Source of the DNA: Brachynemurus nebulosus
Lineage: Eukaryota; Arthropoda; Insecta; Neuroptera; Myrmeleontidae
Direction of reading: 5' to 3'
DNA: 64,000 nucleotides
NCBI GenBank assembly: GCA_035578155.1
Contig: JAPWDM010000003.1
Coordinates: forward strand, 66,084,142-66,148,141
Positions 60,863 through 64,000 of the stretch are shown here, in pieces. The notes beneath the pieces were generated by a model. That model was not told the origin of the DNA. It saw only the letters and a list, made by a program, of their open reading frames with translations, and did not search any database. A program made the position numbers and the translations under genes. Every line of letters starts with the position of its first letter. The stretch's first letter is position 1.

Positions 60863-62244
60863 TTTTTATTATTTTTTTTTTTTTAACATCCTCGTTTATC
60901 GATTATCAGTTCTAAATAGAACTATAAATCGAGCGATGATAGAACATAACGGGAATGGTGATTACCCACTGGTAATCACTCAAAATAAATTATATACTAA
61001 ATATAATATATATACTATTCATTAATAGCTAAATAAATCGATATCTTAATTCTAAAATGTTCTGTCTATTGAGTCTATACAAAGAGTCACTATTGTCAAG
61101 TAGGTTAAGGGCACACACATTAGGGTGATTTTCTAGGCGATGAATGTATTTATCATTGTATCGTACTATTTCCTCACGCACTGTGGGCACTTGAAGACTG
61201 CGATGTATGTCATCGTTACGCACGTATCACGGGGAAGCACGTTGCAATATCTCAATATTGCTAACACCAGCAGTACCCCAAAGTTGAATACCATAAGTCC
61301 ATACTGGTTTGATAATACTTTTATAAACTAGCACTTTGTTGCTTAAAGACAACTTTGATTTACGACCTAGAAACCAATAGTACAACTTAGAAAACTTAAC
61401 ATTTAGTTCCTTGCGTTTAGTCCAAATATGCTTACGCCATGTTAGTTTTCTATCTAGATGCATACCTAGGTATTTAGCTTCAGTAGCTAATGGTAACACC
61501 ACATCATTCAAACTGACTGCAGGTTCCTTTTCTCATAGTAAATGTAACTTACACTGATTTCGTTTCATTTACTCGAATACGCCATTTATGTAACCATTGC
61601 TGTATTCGACGCAGGCTAGATTGTAACTTTTGTGATGCAACATTTGGATCTTTATCAGTAGCTAGTATAGCAGTATTATCAGCAAATGTTGCAGTAGCAA
61701 TATTTTCTTCATCAACCGGCAGATCTGCAGTATATATAAGATAAAGAACAGGCCCTAGAACACTACCTTGTGGTACACCGGAACGAACTGGAAACATTTC
61801 TGATATTTCACTCTGAAACTTTACATGGAAGTAACGATCTGATAAATAAGATTTCAGTATTAAGTAAAATGATTCAGGAATATTTTTCCTTAATTTATAC
61901 AATAAACCAAATTTGTCAAAAGTTTGACTTACGTCAAGAAAAGCTGCCGCACAATATTTTTTTTCTTGAAAAGAACGGTTGATCGTATTAACTAACTACA
62001 CGATGAACTTGTTTGACGGTTGAATGTTTTGCGCGAAAACCAAACTGATGATCTGGAATAATTTTAAGGTCATCGATGACTCGATGCAGTCTTCTGAGAA
62101 ATAACTTTTCGAACATTTTGGATAAAACGAGGAGTAAACTGATTGGTCTGTACGACGTCACCTCAGTTACTGGCTTCCCCGGTTTTTGTATTAAGATGAT
62201 TTGAGCTAATTTCCAAACAGCAGGGAAATATTTTAGCCTTAAAT
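60863..62244 (-). mobile_element. 5'-truncated Jockey-like non-LTR retrotransposon, reverse transcriptase broken
   Basis: Read on the minus strand, the element encodes the reverse-transcriptase domain from its N-terminal part (KPGKPVTEVTSYRPISLL near 62200) through AFLDVSQTFDKFGL, the SGVPQGSVLGPVLYLIYTAD motif and FADN, to the thumb and the C-terminus ending near 61029. It is followed by about 140 bp and a 3' A-rich tail (T run on the plus strand, 60864-60886). The endonuclease and first ORF are missing. Damage includes the catalytic FADD changed to FADN, frame breaks near 61980 and 61520, a TAA stop near 61550, a TGA in place of Trp at about 61225, and a short deletion beside it. A 9-bp duplication AGAAATAAT bounds it (60854-60862 and 62245-62253). 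In non-LTR elements such truncation arises during target-primed insertion. Confidence 0.92.
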
Positions 62245-62859
62245 AGAAATAATGAAGCTAAATTTTTTGATAATTAATCCACCAATAAAAATTCAGCACA
62301 TTTTCGTTACGGCAACAATTACATTTCGATCAATTATTTCGTGTAAGTCTTGAATTAATATTTCAGTTTTAATAAAAATGTAGGGAGAAAATAGAAAATT
62401 CAATGATGGACGCCTATGACTCCATTTGTCAAAAGTCTTTCTTCATATCAGTGTCATCGTCTTGTGACATCATGACTCTGATAAAAACGCTTGTGAAAGC
62501 TTCGTAAAGCTTTTCTTCACTTTTCTTTATGGTTTAGACAAAGCGCTATAAAGTATAACGTGGTGTGGTATATTGATATTCAAATACCAGGTGATGATTA
62601 GAAACATACAACATAGTGAAATGAAAAATAAAGAAATACACTTCCGTATAAATTAAAGACGTTGAGTTTGTAGGTATAGCCTAATTTTCGTGTACAGTTA
62701 AAAAAAATTGCGATCGTTTCCGGAGGTTACCAGATTTAGGTTAATTCGTTTATTCCAAAAATTCTTTTTTTTTCAATTTTGTTTGAATAGGCTTATTCGT
62801 TTTACTACACATTAAGAACAAAGGAAATAAATTCTTAGGAGCGGTAATGAAAAAATACT

Positions 62860-63304
62860 CCTGTCGCAGCATCCTGCATAACATAGCGAATTCCCGTTTA
62901 AAAAAATTAGTTTTTCTCGGAAACTAGCTGACATTTATAATGATAGTCCAAAGATCGTTTTTATGTGATTTTTTCTCCTCTTTTTGATGGTTTTAAAAAA
63001 TTACGCAAAAATGTTTGAATAAGGGGAAATTTTGGCAAAAAACTAATTTTTTCCACGTAAATTGCCCAAAAAGCCATGTTTCCGGCATCGGACGTGTCTG
63101 GCTAACGAACTTGTCCAACGGTTTGGGACTTCTAACATTTTAACTAAATTTCGAAAAAACAGAACATTTCGTTCGAGAGTTATCGTGAGTGAATATTATT
63201 TTCGGTTTCTAGCGACCTCAAAACAAATTTCTGCCATAGTCCCGGGCTCAAGTCGCGTCATGACAGTGGCTGTAATAGCTGAATTCCATTCTGGAAATTC
63301 ACTA
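62860..63304 (-). mobile_element. Helentron/HINE-like element, copy 4, no (TA)n
   Basis: On the minus strand it starts TAGTGAATTTCCAGAATGG and ends GCAGGATGCTGCGACAGG. It aligns with copies 1 and 3 except that the (TA)n tract is absent at the equivalent site. Confidence 0.62.
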
Positions 63305-64000
63305 AAATGAAAAGTTCCTCTCCTACAAATTAGTCAAAATGAAATTATATGCAAAACGCGAATCTTTGAAAATTAGTATATTTACCTTGGTGACGTCAAC
63401 AGTTCTAATTGTAGGTTTGAAATCTTAATAGCCGCTCAAAATTAGTTCTTGACATGCTTGAAATTAATCAGAGTTAATCAGAGTATTTAGGTAAATTTCC
63501 TTGGCTCCATTATCTGCACAATTCCTGGTACAAACATATCGGAAATTTATGTATAAACAGAAAAAAAAAATCACGTGTTTTCATCGCCCCGACCAACCGA
63601 CTACGCCATCTGATTTCAAATCCAAACAGTCAAACAAAAAAAAAACTTTAAATTTTTACAAACTTCTATTTTCATAAAAAGATAAAAATACACATGAATA
63701 TAAATTCTTATTGTTTCTAAACTTTCCACATACATGGTTCAACCTAGCAAAAATCAAAGGCGGCACATAAAATTATGTACATGGAGCACAATCATATTAG
63801 TTATTTTAATTTTAATTTTTGCATCATTTTCGATGATTGTAATGAGCCGCCAATGAACACTAAATGAATAAAAAAAAAATGGCAGGGTATATTATTACAA
63901 TGTGTATGTATAGCTACATACACTTTGACGACGACATCTGCTCTGAAGAAATAAATGTTCCTGTGACATTTGAGCTGTTACCATTTCGTTTTTTTTTGCG

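Larger units (their letters stand above)
52013..64000 (-). other. pb: pb intron upstream of the homeobox exon (incomplete; at least 12 kb)
   Basis: From the acceptor at 52014-52013 to the window edge, no exon with a YPWM motif or other pb coding sequence could be found, so the 5' pb exons should lie beyond 64000. The intron holds the GC-richer patch 52420-52800, the Harbinger-like element 54400-54771, paired palindromes 56470-56775, a TTAA element 58045-58956, a Jockey remnant 60863-62244 and a Helentron-like copy 62860-63304. The rest (52801-54396, 54775-56469, 56776-58044, 58957-60853, 62254-62859, 63305-64000) is AT-rich without recognisable features. That an intron rather than the gene's 5' flank fills the region is inferred from the acceptor and the missing N-terminus. 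Confidence 0.72.

Overview
This window comes from an insect nuclear genome and covers the anterior end of a Hox complex. Two Hox genes can be identified with confidence, both on the minus strand. The first is labial (lab): its first coding exon lies at 16189-17236 and ends in the Labial-type PBC-interaction motif. The second is proboscipedia (pb): an internal exon at 51870-52012 and the 3' terminal exon at 49457-51190 together encode most of the homeodomain and the whole C-terminus. Both genes run off the window. The lab homeobox exon would lie below position 1, so that intron is at least 16 kb. The pb 5' exons, with its YPWM motif, would lie above 64000, so that intron is at least 12 kb. The intervening 32 kb holds no other convincing protein-coding gene, in contrast to Drosophila, where a cuticle-protein cluster sits between lab and pb. 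I can say insect, probably holometabolous, but not which order. The DNA is strongly AT-rich.

Layout: 1-16188 is lab intron 1. It carries several transposon-derived elements and a tRNA-like cloverleaf. 16189-17236 is lab exon 1. 17237-49456 is the lab promoter side and the lab-pb intergenic region. 49457-52012 holds the pb exons. 52013-64000 is a pb intron, with a candidate Hox-PBC regulatory patch at 52420-52800 and a dead Jockey-like retrotransposon at 60863-62244.

The non-coding DNA is built largely from short non-autonomous transposons. Many can be delimited to the base by inverted ends and target-site duplications (TSDs) read directly here. They include several hAT-like families with 8-bp TSDs, TTAA-flanked piggyBac-like elements, TA-flanked Tc1/mariner-like elements, TAA-flanked Harbinger-like elements with a separate broken Harbinger transposase, and a four-copy family with Helentron (HINE)-like architecture. 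The most striking family has six copies, each carrying long arrays of the hexamer CAAGAC/GTCTTG between hAT-type ends. Four other element types repeat a different short word inside their ends in the same way. This recurrent word-amplified architecture is the best candidate for something undescribed.

The best regulatory candidates are a contiguous Hth-Exd-Hox composite site at 46376-46391 and a perfect HOX1-PBC consensus at 52778-52787. Both are as expected for auto- or cross-regulation among anterior Hox genes, but neither has been tested.
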